A stretch of DNA of 64,000 nt, taken from Acanthaster planci (Eukaryota; Echinodermata; Asteroidea; Valvatida; Acanthasteridae). The stretch spans positions 315,403 through 379,402 of the forward strand of contig NW_019091597.1 in NCBI RefSeq assembly GCF_001949145.1. The letters run 5' to 3'. Numbering within the stretch: position 1 is the stretch's first letter; each line of letters begins with the position of its first letter. The notes below the pieces were generated by a model. It saw only the letters and a list, made by a program, of their open reading frames with translations. It made no database searches and had not been told where the DNA came from. The translations under genes and the position numbers were made by a program. Below, piece by piece: positions 35,101-42,399 of the stretch.

Positions 35101-38100
35101 GGTTTAGCAACAGAAGAGGGAAGAAACATGAAAAAAAATGAACAAAAAGAATGCCTTTTTGTGCAAAATTGCAATAAAGCCCCCCAAAAAAATGAACAAA
35201 AGAAATGCCTTTTTCACAAAATTTCCAAAAAGCCGATGAAAAGGAAAAAAAGAATCAAAAGAATGCCTTTTTCGGAACTTGCAAAAAAGCAAAAAAATCA
35301 CAAGAAAAGGAACACCTTTTTTTGGCAACTTGCAAAAAAGCCAAAAAAAAAAAACAAGAAAAAGAATGCCTTTCTTCGCAAACTTGTGACAAAGCCAAGA
35401 GAAAAAAATCTTGAGGAAAACGAAAGCAGTATAAAAAACCTCCTGCCTGACCCAACTTTCTGGAAAACTAGAATGGCAAAGCCATTCTAGTTTTAGTGGC
35501 TCACTGCTTGCTATGAGTTTGAATTTCTTTCCTGTAATATCAGCTTACATGTACAGTGTATGTGAAGAGAAATCCAACTATGGTTACTTAATTAAATAAA
35601 AAAATACTAAGCAAGATTCACCAAAATTTTTAACAAGATTGATTGACATATATGTACAACAATACAGATGCACAAAAGTTAATCAGCAAAGACCACCATC
35701 AAGGGAGACATGCATACAAAGGCTTCATAGTTCTTTACAGGAGAGAGGAATACCTAAAGAATGTGGATCCAGTACAGTCAGACTAGACCTGGATGCCCAG
35801 ATAAGCAGTGCATTTGTGAGTTTGACAGGTAATTTAAATTCCTCTAAAGTACAGTTTCGCACTTTGCATCCAACCCCGTCATCCCATCTTCTACAATTCT
35901 ACCCACCATCATCCCATACCTGCTATGTCTACTTTGATCCCTCTCATCCTTTCTACATGTATCTCCAACTCCACATCCACCTTATCTTTGCATCCATATC
36001 TGACTCCACCCCTCCATCATCTTGTCCATTTCCTACATGTACCTCCCCGTCCCCATCATCCGAGCCATCTGCTACCCCACTCTTGCTCGTATTATTCCCT
36101 TCACTTCTTACTCTGGCTGTCCCATCATCCCACTTATCAAGCTCATCCATTATGCCAACCTTATCCAGCATTTCATCCACTTTCTACAGATACACACATG
36201 TACATGTACCTTTTCCCCCTGATTCTCCTCATAAAGGTACCCCAAACATACATGTACATGTACATCCTAATCTGTCACTTGGAGTTCCCCCCATCCCCTT
36301 ACATTTTCCCCACATAGTGTTCATGTACATTTGTATGTGTCTTAACACCGTCTATACGTGTATATACATGTATACATGTACATGTGCAGTGCTCTGTACA
36401 TATGGCAGGTTCCTCAAAATATGGACCATAAGATAATGTTCAACTTTGGGGGTTCATTTTTTCTGAAGTGAACCGCAGAGAATTAATATCCAATGTTTGA
36501 TGTAATGAGGGAAGCCATGGCTGATATATGGAACAATGATGACCGTGTCAACCTTTCAACTTAATTGGAGTTAATTAATTAAAGTCTCGAACGATAGCAA
36601 TTTTGATGGACATGAACACCCTGTTAAAATCTGAGCCAATAGAATTTACTGAGGAGTGATAATCCCCGAAGTTATTTTACACAGATTTATTTGTGGTGAA
36701 AGGTGATAATATTTACACATATTAAAACCATAATCACAAAATTTAAAAGTACCTCTCACAATTAATCGGGTCCCGAAGTCGGAAGTCACGAATGTCATTC
36801 GATTCTGTCATAAGTGTCAAAAAATCGACTGCAAAAAAAAGCGAGTAAAATCCATCGATGTACACATTTTCTTCAAGTATGTTCCCAAAACCGCAGTCCA
36901 AAATATCAATCGTGGTGATGTTGCGGCTTCCATCAATCTCTCACGGTGACATTTGAGAAATATTTCCTTGCATTGTGGCCTGTTTGACCTTTGACATCAA
37001 CCCAGATGGTGCGCCCTCTTTTTATTCGATATTCATGAGCCCCTCCATGGAATGGCCACACTCCACGATTTTTCTCTTCAGAACAATTTTTCTCAAAAGA
37101 AAATCCGTCTTTCTGAATGACATTCGCAAAAAAATGACATTCAAGACATAAAAAACGATTTATGATGAAAATCTAATGCTCAGAGCAGTTAATTTTAATT
37201 TTATTTTCAGCAAGTTATCTCCAAAATAACCCGCAAACTGAAAATCGCGCATTGAATTTTTGAGAACTACATGTGACAGCATTTTCGGCATTCTCGAACG
37301 TCATGCACTTTCTGTCAAAATTCTTGAACATCATCAAAATTCTGTAAAATATAACGTTTGCAACGAACATATTGTACTCATTATAAATTTTTGATGCAAC
37401 CGAATGTAAAGATAATTTTGGTGGTCGAAATATACAAGACCTGGCAAATATGTTGGTATAGTGGGAGTGATTATAAACGGTAAGAGAATGAAGAGAGCCA
37501 AACTTTTCTCATCATTTTCCGTCAATTTAGTGCTCTTTTTTACGTGGCTTATATAAGTTATTTCTTAGGTGCTTTAAAATACATCAGTCGAAAATATACT
37601 GAATTCTTCTTCTTGTTGAGAGAAGTTTTGAAATCAAGTCCTCTGGTGCAACACACTTTGAAGTAAAACTTAAAATGAATTCAACTCTCTTTGATCTACA
37701 CTGGTAGCCAACCAAATGTCCACCATAAGTACATATTATGCCTAATTATCGCCATATAATCATTTTTATAAATCTGAAGGTGCTAGTTTGTATTGTACAT
37801 GATCAAAGTCAAGGTTTGAAAAATGACATCCGGAGTTGCATTTTGGTCCATTTTATGAAGAACATGCCACATGTACATGTATACTACTATGGACACATTT
37901 GTACCTGTATGTATTACAGAGTATTTTCATTAAATTCATAAGTTTCTAAGCATTAATGCCATATGAGACTATTTAAATACTGATAGAATTCCAAGAGGAA
38001 GCAAACAAGCACTCAAATGCAAGGAAAAACTTGAAACATTTGAAGACGGTCGGACAGAAAGAAGATGGAAATCGGTATTACATAGGCTCGCATTTGCTTC

Positions 38101-38788
38101 GCACTAGCCGAAAAAGACGATCAAAGATAATAATGACATTAAAGTGATAGAGTCAATGGCATACAAGCACACCTAGGGCAGCTGCCAAACAACTCACACT
38201 CACCAACATCTACATTGAGAAGACAATAAGAAGCAGTCATATTTTTACAGCTGGGAGGAAAATGCCAGAGAGGAAATTTCTGAGTAAAACCCACGGAATC
38301 GGGTTGCGACTGAAAAACCCAATCCACATCTGGACTGACTATATGAATCAAACTTGGGCCAAGGAGGTAAAAGGCGAGGAAAGAACTACCAGTACTTCAC
38401 CAACCCAACTCCGCCATACATTTAAATGTATGTATTTCCTACTCTGTCATGATCCAGCAAACTATGAATATCTTAAAGAGTATTGCTGATGTCCAGGCCT
38501 GGTGGCCAGTCGTAGGCCAGGAAACATACATGTACAACAATGCAACTTGATTATCATTTTCTTGTTATGAGGCATCATTTCCCAGAACCAAATTCTCAGA
38601 CTTAGGGTTGTTTGTTTATCACAGCACTAATTTTACCTGTGTGCACCACATCAACCAGACCAGGATTATTGTCCACATGACCAATAATAAGTAGGCTGGT
38701 GTCTGTTGCATCAGCACGAACATCCTGTACACTCTTCTCAAAAAGAGTCTCATCGATAATTCTGGCCTCAGTGCTCATCTTTTCAAAT
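2004..38788 (-). CDS. ADF-homology (coactosin-like) actin-binding protein, 5' part, three exons
   Basis: Three minus-strand exons join with exact splice phases: CDS 38,778-38,637 (phase 1 end), 25,970-25,853 (phase 2 end) and 2,145-2,004 (phase 0 end). Together they encode 134 residues. The protein starts MSTEARIIDETLFEKS, continues DDQVMYVLARLD and VKFVYVHW, crosses the splice as W|IGVDVPLIKKARFG, and reaches ITKETMLQK. The pattern of an edge strand, VKFVYVHWIG, then a basic KKARFGVVH helix start matches ADF-H domains of the coactosin/drebrin-like type, which bind actin filaments in the cytoplasm. Coactosins are about 140 residues, so a short C-terminal exon should lie left of base 1. The introns are 12,666 and 23,707 bp and full of transposons. 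The family is inferred from pattern only; another ADF-H subfamily is possible. Confidence 0.8.
2290..2490. repeat. Dispersed repeat D, copy 1
   Basis: This stretch (TGTGGGACAAGTC, CATATG, TGCATCTATT, CTTCYTTYTGAA-G-AACTCAAG, GAGTGGGGAGGA) aligns in order with about 13,170-13,410. It is too diverged to be a recent duplicate, so I call it a dispersed repeat family. It contains no coding signal. Confidence 0.55.
2633..2928. mobile_element. Small non-autonomous DNA transposon (MITE) with TTA target duplication
   Basis: The left end reads CCTTACATACCTAGTGTGGAC and the right end is its reverse complement with one mismatch, giving terminal inverted repeats of about 21 bp. The 296 bp element is bracketed by TTA at 2,630-2,632 and 2,929-2,931, consistent with a 3 bp target duplication. 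Inner sub-repeats of GTGTGGACAT and GGACGT lie near both ends. It has no reading frame, so it would depend on a transposase supplied elsewhere. Confidence 0.72.
2932..4648. other. Intronic sequence without recognisable feature
   Basis: AT-rich intron of the ADF-H gene. Short open frames here show no family motif, codon bias or splice sites. A fragment at about 3,140-3,370 is open on both strands, which is typical of chance. Confidence 0.5.
4650..5160. repeat. Dispersed repeat E, copy 1
   Basis: About 420-500 bp match, in inverted orientation, the segment at about 40,060-40,640. Shared landmarks are GAGCCCAGATTGTGC, CTGACCTCTTTTCAA, GTGTGGCTCATC, TTTCAAAACAAGGCTGGATTAT and GGTCTTTTGTTACAGGGCCC. 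The other copy interrupts repeat C, which shows that E is mobile. No protein is encoded, so a SINE or MITE-like family is the best guess. Confidence 0.75.
5170..6820. other. Intronic sequence without recognisable feature
   Basis: AT-rich intronic DNA. The short open frames in it lack motifs or splice context. Confidence 0.5.
6822..6882. repeat. Perfect 29 bp inverted repeat with 3-base loop
   Basis: Bases 6,822-6,850 and 6,854-6,882 are exact reverse complements around the triplet CAT. The arms begin GCAGCTCCAGAGAGACGAGT. Perfect pairing over 29 bp with a 3-base loop is far from chance in this decayed sequence. It could be a young foldback insertion, a small-RNA hairpin, or a local inverted duplication made during repair or assembly. 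Confidence 0.9.
6883..11890. other. Intronic sequence, few diverged repeats
   Basis: I find no gene here. A diverged repeat is shared by about 7,335-7,400 and 8,852-8,935 (GGGCCAC-C-GCC, AAAGTTTT-CTACCC-GCC, TTTTTCC). The remainder is AT-rich with short chance frames. TACATGTA words increase toward 11,000-11,800. Confidence 0.5.
12021..12325. repeat. 31 bp minisatellite, about 9-10 copies
   Basis: The unit ATGATCAGCATGGGAACACC plus ATGGGGTTTTT recurs every 31 bp (for example at 12,052 and 12,083). Edge units are degenerate. Variants alternate between ACCATGG and ACCACAG in neighbouring units, which hints at growth by dimers. Confidence 0.9.
12497..12930. repeat. 23 bp minisatellite, about 18 copies
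   Basis: A unit of the form AATCACCATGGGACGCATGG plus GAA repeats every 23 bp with substitutions but almost no length change. It shares the CCATGGG core with the 31 bp array in the same element. Degeneration increases beyond 12,890. Confidence 0.9.
13120..13420. repeat. Dispersed repeat D, copy 2
   Basis: Collinear with 2,290-2,490 (CTCCCCC, TGTGGGACAAGTC-GCT, CATATG-AAAT, TGCA-CTATT, CTTCYTT). A related CCCCTCACATG-ATGTGGGGGAGGAG motif follows at about 13,420-13,455. From 13,460 to 14,490 I see nothing recognisable. Confidence 0.5.
14495..15300 (-). other. Decayed retroelement-like sequence, unidentified
   Basis: This block is more GC-rich than its surroundings and has fairly long frames on both strands, broken by stops. 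On the minus strand one frame near 14,740 reads GLDNTVADMFSL, which resembles the DNxVAD-LS motif at the end of LTR-retroelement RNase H domains. I find no other supporting motif, so the assignment is a weak inference. It lies next to the LINE RT relic on the same strand. Confidence 0.25.
15525..16152 (-). pseudogene. APE-type LINE reverse transcriptase fragment
   Basis: Minus-strand frames read PSSSFLFLPIIDWVMK, NGIQWILWSRLDDLDFADN and LALLSHNQQQMQDKL, then LEEVDSFTYLS and INREGGIDA. This is the palm and thumb order of animal non-LTR retrotransposon RTs (SPFLF, LDDLDFADDLALLSH, V-SFTYLGS). The second Asp of the catalytic FADD box is Asn here. Frame changes occur between the blocks. The upstream fingers and the endonuclease are not present on this side. 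It is a truncated, inactive copy inside the 23.7 kb intron. Confidence 0.8.
16329..16595 (+). CDS. Possible PHAX RNA-binding-like domain fragment
   Basis: An 88-codon frame reads FLLNLASPETVIKAF, NVKAAVFITMMNTHLILR, VMQYGGQEADGSSGSR and FKAGGTVVRL. The series MNT then GG then DGS-R then GG--LRL resembles the RNA-binding core of PHAX, the snRNA export adaptor. The composition looks coding. There is no clear splice context, and it lies antisense to the ADF-H gene. It may be a domesticated or transposon-borne domain, or a retrocopy fragment. The assignment is tentative. Confidence 0.35.
   Translation: MSANNILDLIPSVEPQFLLNLASPETVIKAFSKNVKAAVFITMMNTHLILRIVMQYGGQEADGSSGSRMFKAGGTVVRLQASAIKELV
16600..17620. 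other. No recognisable feature
   Basis: A 202-codon plus-strand frame at 16,588-17,196 has no motif that I recognise and low-complexity composition. The rest is AT-rich intron. Confidence 0.4.
17624..21250 (-). pseudogene. hAT-like transposase gene, multi-exon, decayed
   Basis: Minus-strand exon-like pieces appear in protein order. About 21,250-21,009: SKGDLLARELD, FKWNWLEKHV and a cysteine motif like the N-terminal zinc finger. 20,418-19,995: MDRTSAGYKMHGLKKTFRD, SYYSADEGRIMVEHL and HEIPWKNLMAILTDSC. 19,700-19,400: VPERFISYRWLSCYD and LRMWDAYQVFYY. 18,395-18,257: PPMPDEMQIDEWW and YPSLCKVLTV. 18,112-17,934: FNTMGDVMRCKSSRMKED. Then a lysine-rich tail. RWLS and the C-terminal dimerisation-type block are typical of hAT-related proteins. 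Exons 18,395-18,257 and 18,112-17,934 join in phase 0 at GT/AG sites. Stops and frameshifts lie in the N-terminal and middle pieces, and the assembly gap removes one part. It is nested in an intron of the ADF-H gene on the same strand. Confidence 0.75.
18567..19266. other. Assembly gap, 700 N
   Basis: Exactly 700 undetermined bases inside the hAT-like gene. A round number suggests an estimated or default gap size. Apparent frames running through it are artefacts. A single N also occurs at 29,860. Confidence 0.98.
21240..22030. repeat. TACATG-rich low-complexity region
   Basis: Palindromic TACATGTA and GTACATGTAC words cluster, most densely at 21,740-21,810. The same word recurs through the window (about 36,350-36,390, 52,480-52,500 and 52,730-52,830). 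Frames read from it are Tyr/Met/Cys/His-rich on both strands and are not genes. Confidence 0.8.
23078..23252. mobile_element. Hairpin MITE with perfect 26 bp inverted ends
   Basis: Bases 23,078-23,103 (GTGTGTAAACGCCTTCAATC...) are exactly reverse-complementary to 23,227-23,252. The interior contains further copies of the words ATCGTGGAC and ACCGTGGAC. It sits in the interior of repeat A copy 1 and is absent from copy 2. Confidence 0.8.
23285..23430. mobile_element. Second, diverged copy of the hairpin MITE
   Basis: It repeats the same interior (GTTCCTATTGTCCTCTTTTG, TTCATACTTT, GGAATGTTTTGTACA) and ends CGTCCACGATTG. It lies about 30 bp after the first copy in the same orientation, so the two form a tandem pair. 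Confidence 0.65.
23851..25852. other. Intronic sequence without recognised gene
   Basis: A more GC-rich patch at about 24,180-24,830 has frames on both strands with no family signature. An ATTTTTGG word near 25,105 resembles an Sm-binding site, but no snRNA core sequence surrounds it. I see nothing else. Confidence 0.4.
25853..25970 (-). CDS. ADF-H protein exon 2
   Basis: On the minus strand a TTGTATTGCAG acceptor is followed by 118 nt and the donor GTGAGT. Two bases complete a Gly codon with exon 1, then SDVSQMHEFLKDDQVMYVLARLD leads to VKFVYVHW, whose Trp codon is split with exon 3. The acidic DDQVMY and VKFVYVHW strands are the core of the ADF-H fold. No stop occurs in this frame. Confidence 0.82.
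26860..27190. repeat. Diverged tandem duplication, about 152 bp unit
   Basis: Two units share GTCAYGTGAC, a TGTCATC--CACATSAGGTCAAT block, and CC-AGTTT-AACC--T. The offset is 152 bp (GTCATGTGAC at about 26,941 and GTCACGTGAC at about 27,093). It precedes the SINE. From 25,971 to 26,860 I see no feature. Confidence 0.55.
27190..27334 (-). mobile_element. tRNA-derived SINE copy
   Basis: On the minus strand, 27,334-27,262 is a 73-nt tRNA-like head. It has the box A word TAGCTCAGTTGG, the box B word GGTTCAAATCT, a seven-pair acceptor stem with G-U pairs, and a GAT at the anticodon position (isoleucine-like). The T-stem is mispaired and the base before the anticodon is not T, so it is not a working tRNA gene. 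A body of about 72 bp follows (AATTTCTTTGTTCAT...TTTGTTTCATG) and recurs upstream at 27,477-27,553. Confidence 0.75.
27477..27553 (-). mobile_element. SINE body fragment lacking the tRNA head
   Basis: This segment repeats the SINE body (GAGTCAATTTCTTTGTTCAT, GTTTCCCTATATGATTTG) with about eight differences. It begins with only the last bases of the tRNA part. It may be a 5'-truncated copy or the first half of a dimer. Confidence 0.65.
27690..28700. repeat. Dispersed repeat B, copy 1
   Basis: About 1 kb aligns collinearly with 46,090-47,080. Landmarks are GCTAATGCACAGTATGCGAATG, GTAACTTCCRGT-TGATGAC, GACATCTA-T-AAAAT, CATCAGTAGATG, ACTAACACC-TTGAAAAC, AGGAAGG-TCACGTGATTTGACC and GGCCA-GGTT-ATTTTATATGGA. 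Divergence is about 20-25 percent by eye. No protein is encoded. Confidence 0.8.
28701..30360. other. Intronic sequence without recognised feature
   Basis: Short frames at 29,335-29,565 and 30,006-30,287 lack family motifs. Upstream exons of the transposase at 30,361 could lie here but cannot be identified. Confidence 0.4.
30361..32836 (+). pseudogene. DDE-type transposase with C-terminal zinc finger, decayed
   Basis: The protein can be followed in pieces along the plus strand. A basic region at 30,369-30,620 (GGRPPIAKLFPHIVDTTKK) follows a TATTGCAG acceptor. 31,075-31,440 reads RNSAAKRFKGLIAARVPAK, KYAREACSKFAD, SVGKKNKLHV and FPTPGYLIMPA. 31,938-32,650 reads VTIVADGGADIK, AHNPKEHVWEIL, EGYWKG and a Cys-rich end. 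32,655-32,836 ends with a CxxC...H...H zinc finger (CNLCKVTF) and a stop. The order SV-KNKLxVG, VDGGPDxN-type and YNPIEHxW-type motifs matches a family of uncharacterised metazoan DDE transposases. The second Asp motif has GGAD for GGPD. Stops and frameshifts separate the pieces. It lies antisense in the 12.7 kb intron. Confidence 0.7.
32840..35100. other. Intronic sequence without recognised feature
   Basis: AT-rich with a GC-richer patch at 34,690-34,900 that is open on the plus strand for 129 codons. I recognise no family, and the composition does not look convincingly coding. Confidence 0.4.
35105..35460. repeat. A-rich minisatellite, about 57 bp unit, encoding a lysine-rich frame
   Basis: Five or six degenerate units each contain AAAAAGAATGCCTTTTT-, CAAAACTTGCAAAAAAGCC and a run of A. 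One plus-strand frame (35,062-35,490) stays open through them and gives a very lysine-rich peptide. The strong A bias makes this a repeat artefact rather than a gene. Confidence 0.75.
35470..38112. repeat. Dispersed repeat A, copy 2, interrupted by repeat C
   Basis: It opens with a perfect palindrome (CTAGAATGGC AAA GCCATTCTAG, 35,470-35,492) and follows copy 1 to about 36,365. It resumes at 37,922-38,112 with the terminal block. The intervening 36,400-37,900 holds a copy of repeat C not found in copy 1, so C inserted into A. The pyrimidine-rich tract gives a long Pro/Ser/His frame that is not a gene. Confidence 0.8.
36555..37705. repeat. Dispersed repeat C, copy 1
   Basis: It aligns with 39,745-41,475. 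Landmarks are ACATGAACAMCCTGT, GTGGTGAAAG, GTTTGACCTTTGACA, GCGCCCTCTTTTT-ATTCGATATT, GAGCCCCTCCATGGAA, ATTCTGT-AAATAT, TACTCA-TATA-ATTTTTGATG and TGTTGGTATAGTGGGAGTGA. This copy sits in the middle of repeat A. Confidence 0.8.
38637..38788 (-). CDS. ADF-H protein exon 1 (first coding exon)
   Basis: On the minus strand an acceptor CATCTGTTTCAG precedes ten bases of leader and then ATG (38,778-38,776). The exon ends CACACAG before donor GTAAAA. It encodes 47 codons plus one base, MSTEARIIDETLFEKS through LLIIGHVDNNP to VVHTG. The acceptor just before the ATG implies a further 5' untranslated exon to the right. Confidence 0.8.
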
Positions 38789-39302
38789 CTGAAACAGATG
38801 TAAAATAGAAAATAACCATGTTTTTGTTAGCAGTCCTCATGCCATACAAAATAAAGTTAATTTAGTGTTAGTGTCAAGTGACTTTGCCACTGTTAGGGAC
38901 AGACAGACATTAGAACTTCAAACATACGCTACAAAATCAGTCCAACTTGGAATTTCACAGGTTTTTTTTACATTCATACATTATCCAAATGAAATAGATC
39001 ATCCATGGATGAAAATCCCATTGTTAAAAAAGACACAGTTTGGAAACAGGGTTTCTAGTTCTCAAAGCTGATTTCACGGTGTTGCTAAACAACGGAAGCA
39101 GCTGATGCACAGCGTTAGCACAGAACAAAAAAAATAGGTTATCAAAAAAGGGGGGGAGGGAAATTGGCACCGTTTTGACTTGAAATTTGACTATTTGAAT
39201 ATTGAATCGCTTAAAATGAGTCACTAGTTTGTCACCGGCCAATTCAACATTTACATATACAGGTGTCTGCAAGTTTACACGTAGGTCTCACACTTCGTGA
39301 GT

Positions 39303-39330
39303 ACGAGACTTATATAAACAGCTCCCAGCT
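39303..39330 (-). promoter_or_regulatory. TATA-like element upstream of the ADF-H gene
   Basis: The minus strand carries GCTGTTTATATAAGTCTC about 530 bp upstream of the first coding exon. It is a good TATA match and could serve the non-coding first exon implied by the splice acceptor at 38,789. No initiator or transcript evidence is available, so this is speculative. Confidence 0.2.
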
Positions 39331-39744
39331 AGCTGGAGTGACATGTGCTTGCAGGCCACCTAAGGTACACATATGTATACTGATTTGGGATCATAAGTGT
39401 TGAAAACCAACTGGTATGTACAGTAAGTTGTCATTTTTTGCTCGGAAATGCTGTTACACGTAGGTCAACTATAATGTGTTTTCTTCAAAATGAACTGAGG
39501 CAAACATGACGTACAGGTTACAACAGGAGTCATTTTGCGCCAAATAACTGAATACCTCCCCGGTCCAGGTGGATTGGAGGAGCTGCACAATGCTACAGAG
39601 GAATGAAAAGTGCATCCAGCCTAGACTACATGTACATTGTATCTCCCATGTAACCTGGCTCGGATTTGCCTGAGAAAATTCCTGAAATTACCTTGATGGT
39701 AGGAAAACAACAGTTGACACACAAAATATGAGCCATTAGACACT

Positions 39745-41475
39745 TATTGGATTAATTATGGTCTCAAATTTGCACTTTCGACAGACATGAACAACCTGTA
39801 AATCCTAGTAACCCAAAAATTACTGGGAAATGCACTAATTTTGAATAGATTTGTGTGGTGAAAGACAATATTTACATTAAAAGTATAACAAAATTGAAAA
39901 ACATGTCCCACAAATGCAAGTCCTGAAGTTGACATTCGTGAACATCATTCGGTTCTGTCAATGATATCAACTGTAAAAAACACCCAGTAGGCTAAATCAA
40001 AAAGTAATGCACAAAAGGACCCCAAACCACCATCATCCTTTTACAACTTCAACAATCACACTTTTTTTCACAACTTGCTGCCTGGCAGCCCAGTTTCGGG
40101 CATGTTATCTTTATATGCGCAGGCGGGGTATCTGAAATCAGACAAAAGAAACTGGGCCCTGTAACAAAAGACCATACTCGTAACAAAAGCCCAGGATGCT
40201 GGGAATTAAATGTACCAACATTTTTCAACTATAAATAATGGAGATAATCCAGCCTTGTTTTGAAACAGTATACCACACGGTGGCATTCACTGCGAATCCG
40301 TCTGCAGATTACAACTGGGGACAAAAGCGTTCCATTGCTGCAGTGATGAGCCACACACTACTGCTGCATGCTAATATGGCCCCTGTTGAAAAGAGGTCAG
40401 CAGCACACTCTGCCAGCTTGGGAACAAAAGCAAATTATGTAACACTGCACAATCTGGGCTCTTTTTACAAGGCAGCAAGCCTAGATGAAATACTCCGGCG
40501 TCAACAGATGTTGTTTGTCAGATTAGAGTAGCCATCAGACAATCCTATGTGTGGGTGTAAGTGTCCAGTAAAAGAAGATATGAAGTTTTAAGGAATTTTG
40601 AAAATTGAAATAAAGAAATATCCAGGCTCAGCAGAATCAACATTTATATATGCCCCCAGCACGAAGTGGTCAAGTATGTTTCAGTAAACCCTGCTCTAAA
40701 ATACTGATAATGACAACTTCAGGATGTCCTTCAATATTTAACAGTGACATTGCAGAAATGTTTTGCTGCCTTGTGGGCTGTTTGACCTTTGACAATAGCC
40801 AGGAAAATGCGCCCTCTTTTTCATTCGATATTTGTGAGCCCCTCCATGGAAGTGTAACAATTTGGGATTTTTATCTTCGTACTGAAAACTAAAATTACAT
40901 GTGTAAACAAATGAGGTACAAGACATAAAGTAAGATTTGTGATGAAAATCAAATGCCCTTAGATCTATGTAATTCTGAGCAGGGATCTAAAAAACTAACA
41001 GCAAAATGAACAATGCACGATGAATTTTTTAGCCCTAATGTTACTTGCAACAACATATTTGGTACTTACAACCTACATTATGCATTTTATGTCAAAATTC
41101 TCAAATGTCATCGAAATTCTGTCAAATATGACATTCACAATGAATATGTTGTACTCACTATATATTTTTGATGAAAGCAAACTTAAATATAATTTTCAGT
41201 GTCAGAAAGGATGAGTCATGACAAATATGCTGGTACGGTGGGAGTGAAAGAGAAAGAAAAGGGCCAAATATTTTTACCCAATTTGCATCAAATTTTGTAC
41301 TGATTTTTTCACAGCTCATTTTTATTTAAAGGTCTTTCTGAGGGGCTTGTCTGTTAAAAAATATACACAATTTTCTTTTTTGTTGAGAGAAGTTTTGGCA
41401 TCAGGTTATCTGGTACAAACACTTCGACTTAAAACTTCAAATGAGTTCAACTCTATTTGATTTGCATTGTATCTA
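39745..41475. repeat. Dispersed repeat C, copy 2, interrupted by repeat E
   Basis: It follows copy 1 from 39,745 to about 40,015 and again from about 40,665 to 41,475. The 650 bp between is absent from copy 1 and contains repeat E in inverted orientation to 4,650-5,160. This gives a clear relative age: E arrived after this C copy. Confidence 0.8.
40050..40650. repeat. Dispersed repeat E, copy 2 (inserted in repeat C)
   Basis: Reverse complement of the family at 4,650-5,160, with roughly 75-80 percent identity by eye. Its plus-strand frame at 40,238-40,531 is not conserved in the other copy. Confidence 0.75.
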
Positions 41476-41479
41476 GGTT

Positions 41480-42330
41480 AAGTTAGTCGGTGTTCCCCCC
41501 CTTTAGAGTTTCACAGCCCTATGCCCAATCTTTTGGGAACCTGGCATGTACAGAAATATCCTCATCAACAGTGCATCTTTGAAGTTTACATTTGGCAAGG
41601 GTTTCGTTTTGTGGTTATTTATATTGGGTACATGTACTGGTAGTTTATGCCCTCATAAGTGTCAGCCTATCCATGCAAGCATTGAGCATGCATACAAGTA
41701 CATCTAAGTGCATGTTAACAGCACCCCCCCTCAAAAGGACTTCTTGACAATGGTATGTCGACTTTTTAACACGAAATTGATAAAGAAATGGTCCTAAGAA
41801 ATAATCAGTGAAAATACTCCTTTGTGGAAGGGTCTTCACAAAAAAAAACAATTCCAAGGGGGTAGATTCCAACCCCTTTCTTTTTAAGCAGAAGTGTGTG
41901 TTTGTGGCCTCGCCACACGGTATGTGTGTGATGCATCTTGTGCAGGAGTGAAGTTGTAGTTAGCATTGCACACCCTGTTTTCTGTCTTCTGCTGCAGTTG
42001 ATGGCTAGCCCCATTTTGGGGAGAAAAGGGAGCCTAGTGCATAAGTCTCCCGTGCCAGTACATAGCCTCTCCACCATCAGGATCCCTACAGCCTCCTCGT
42101 AGCAGCGCAAGGTAACTGGGCATCCTGCCACCCCAGGCTGAACTGCAGGGGATCTCAGAGCTGCGATGATCCCCATAGGTATAATATGCGTACACGTCAC
42201 ACCAACCACTGCCCCTGATATGGGTAAAATGTCACTGAGACATTTTTTTCTATTTTAACCATCTGCTGCCTTGTAGGTCGTGTCCTGTCAGACAAACGCT
42301 ACGAAGAGGACACTCCAAATTCAAACCATG
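41480..42330. other. Intergenic; possible 5' region of the following LINE
   Basis: The stretch at about 41,880-42,330 is GC-richer than its surroundings and leads into the endonuclease frame, so it may be LINE leader sequence. No motif confirms this. Confidence 0.3.
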
Positions 42331-42399
42331 AATTGTCTCTCATGCATCAGGTGAGCCCAAGTAGATCTGGATCTCGGCAGGGATTTGAAGCTAGTGTCA

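Noticed and set aside
35639-36436. 265-codon Ser/Pro/His-rich frame
   Set aside because: It is a reading of the pyrimidine-rich tract of repeat A and is not kept in the other copy at 22,700-23,060.
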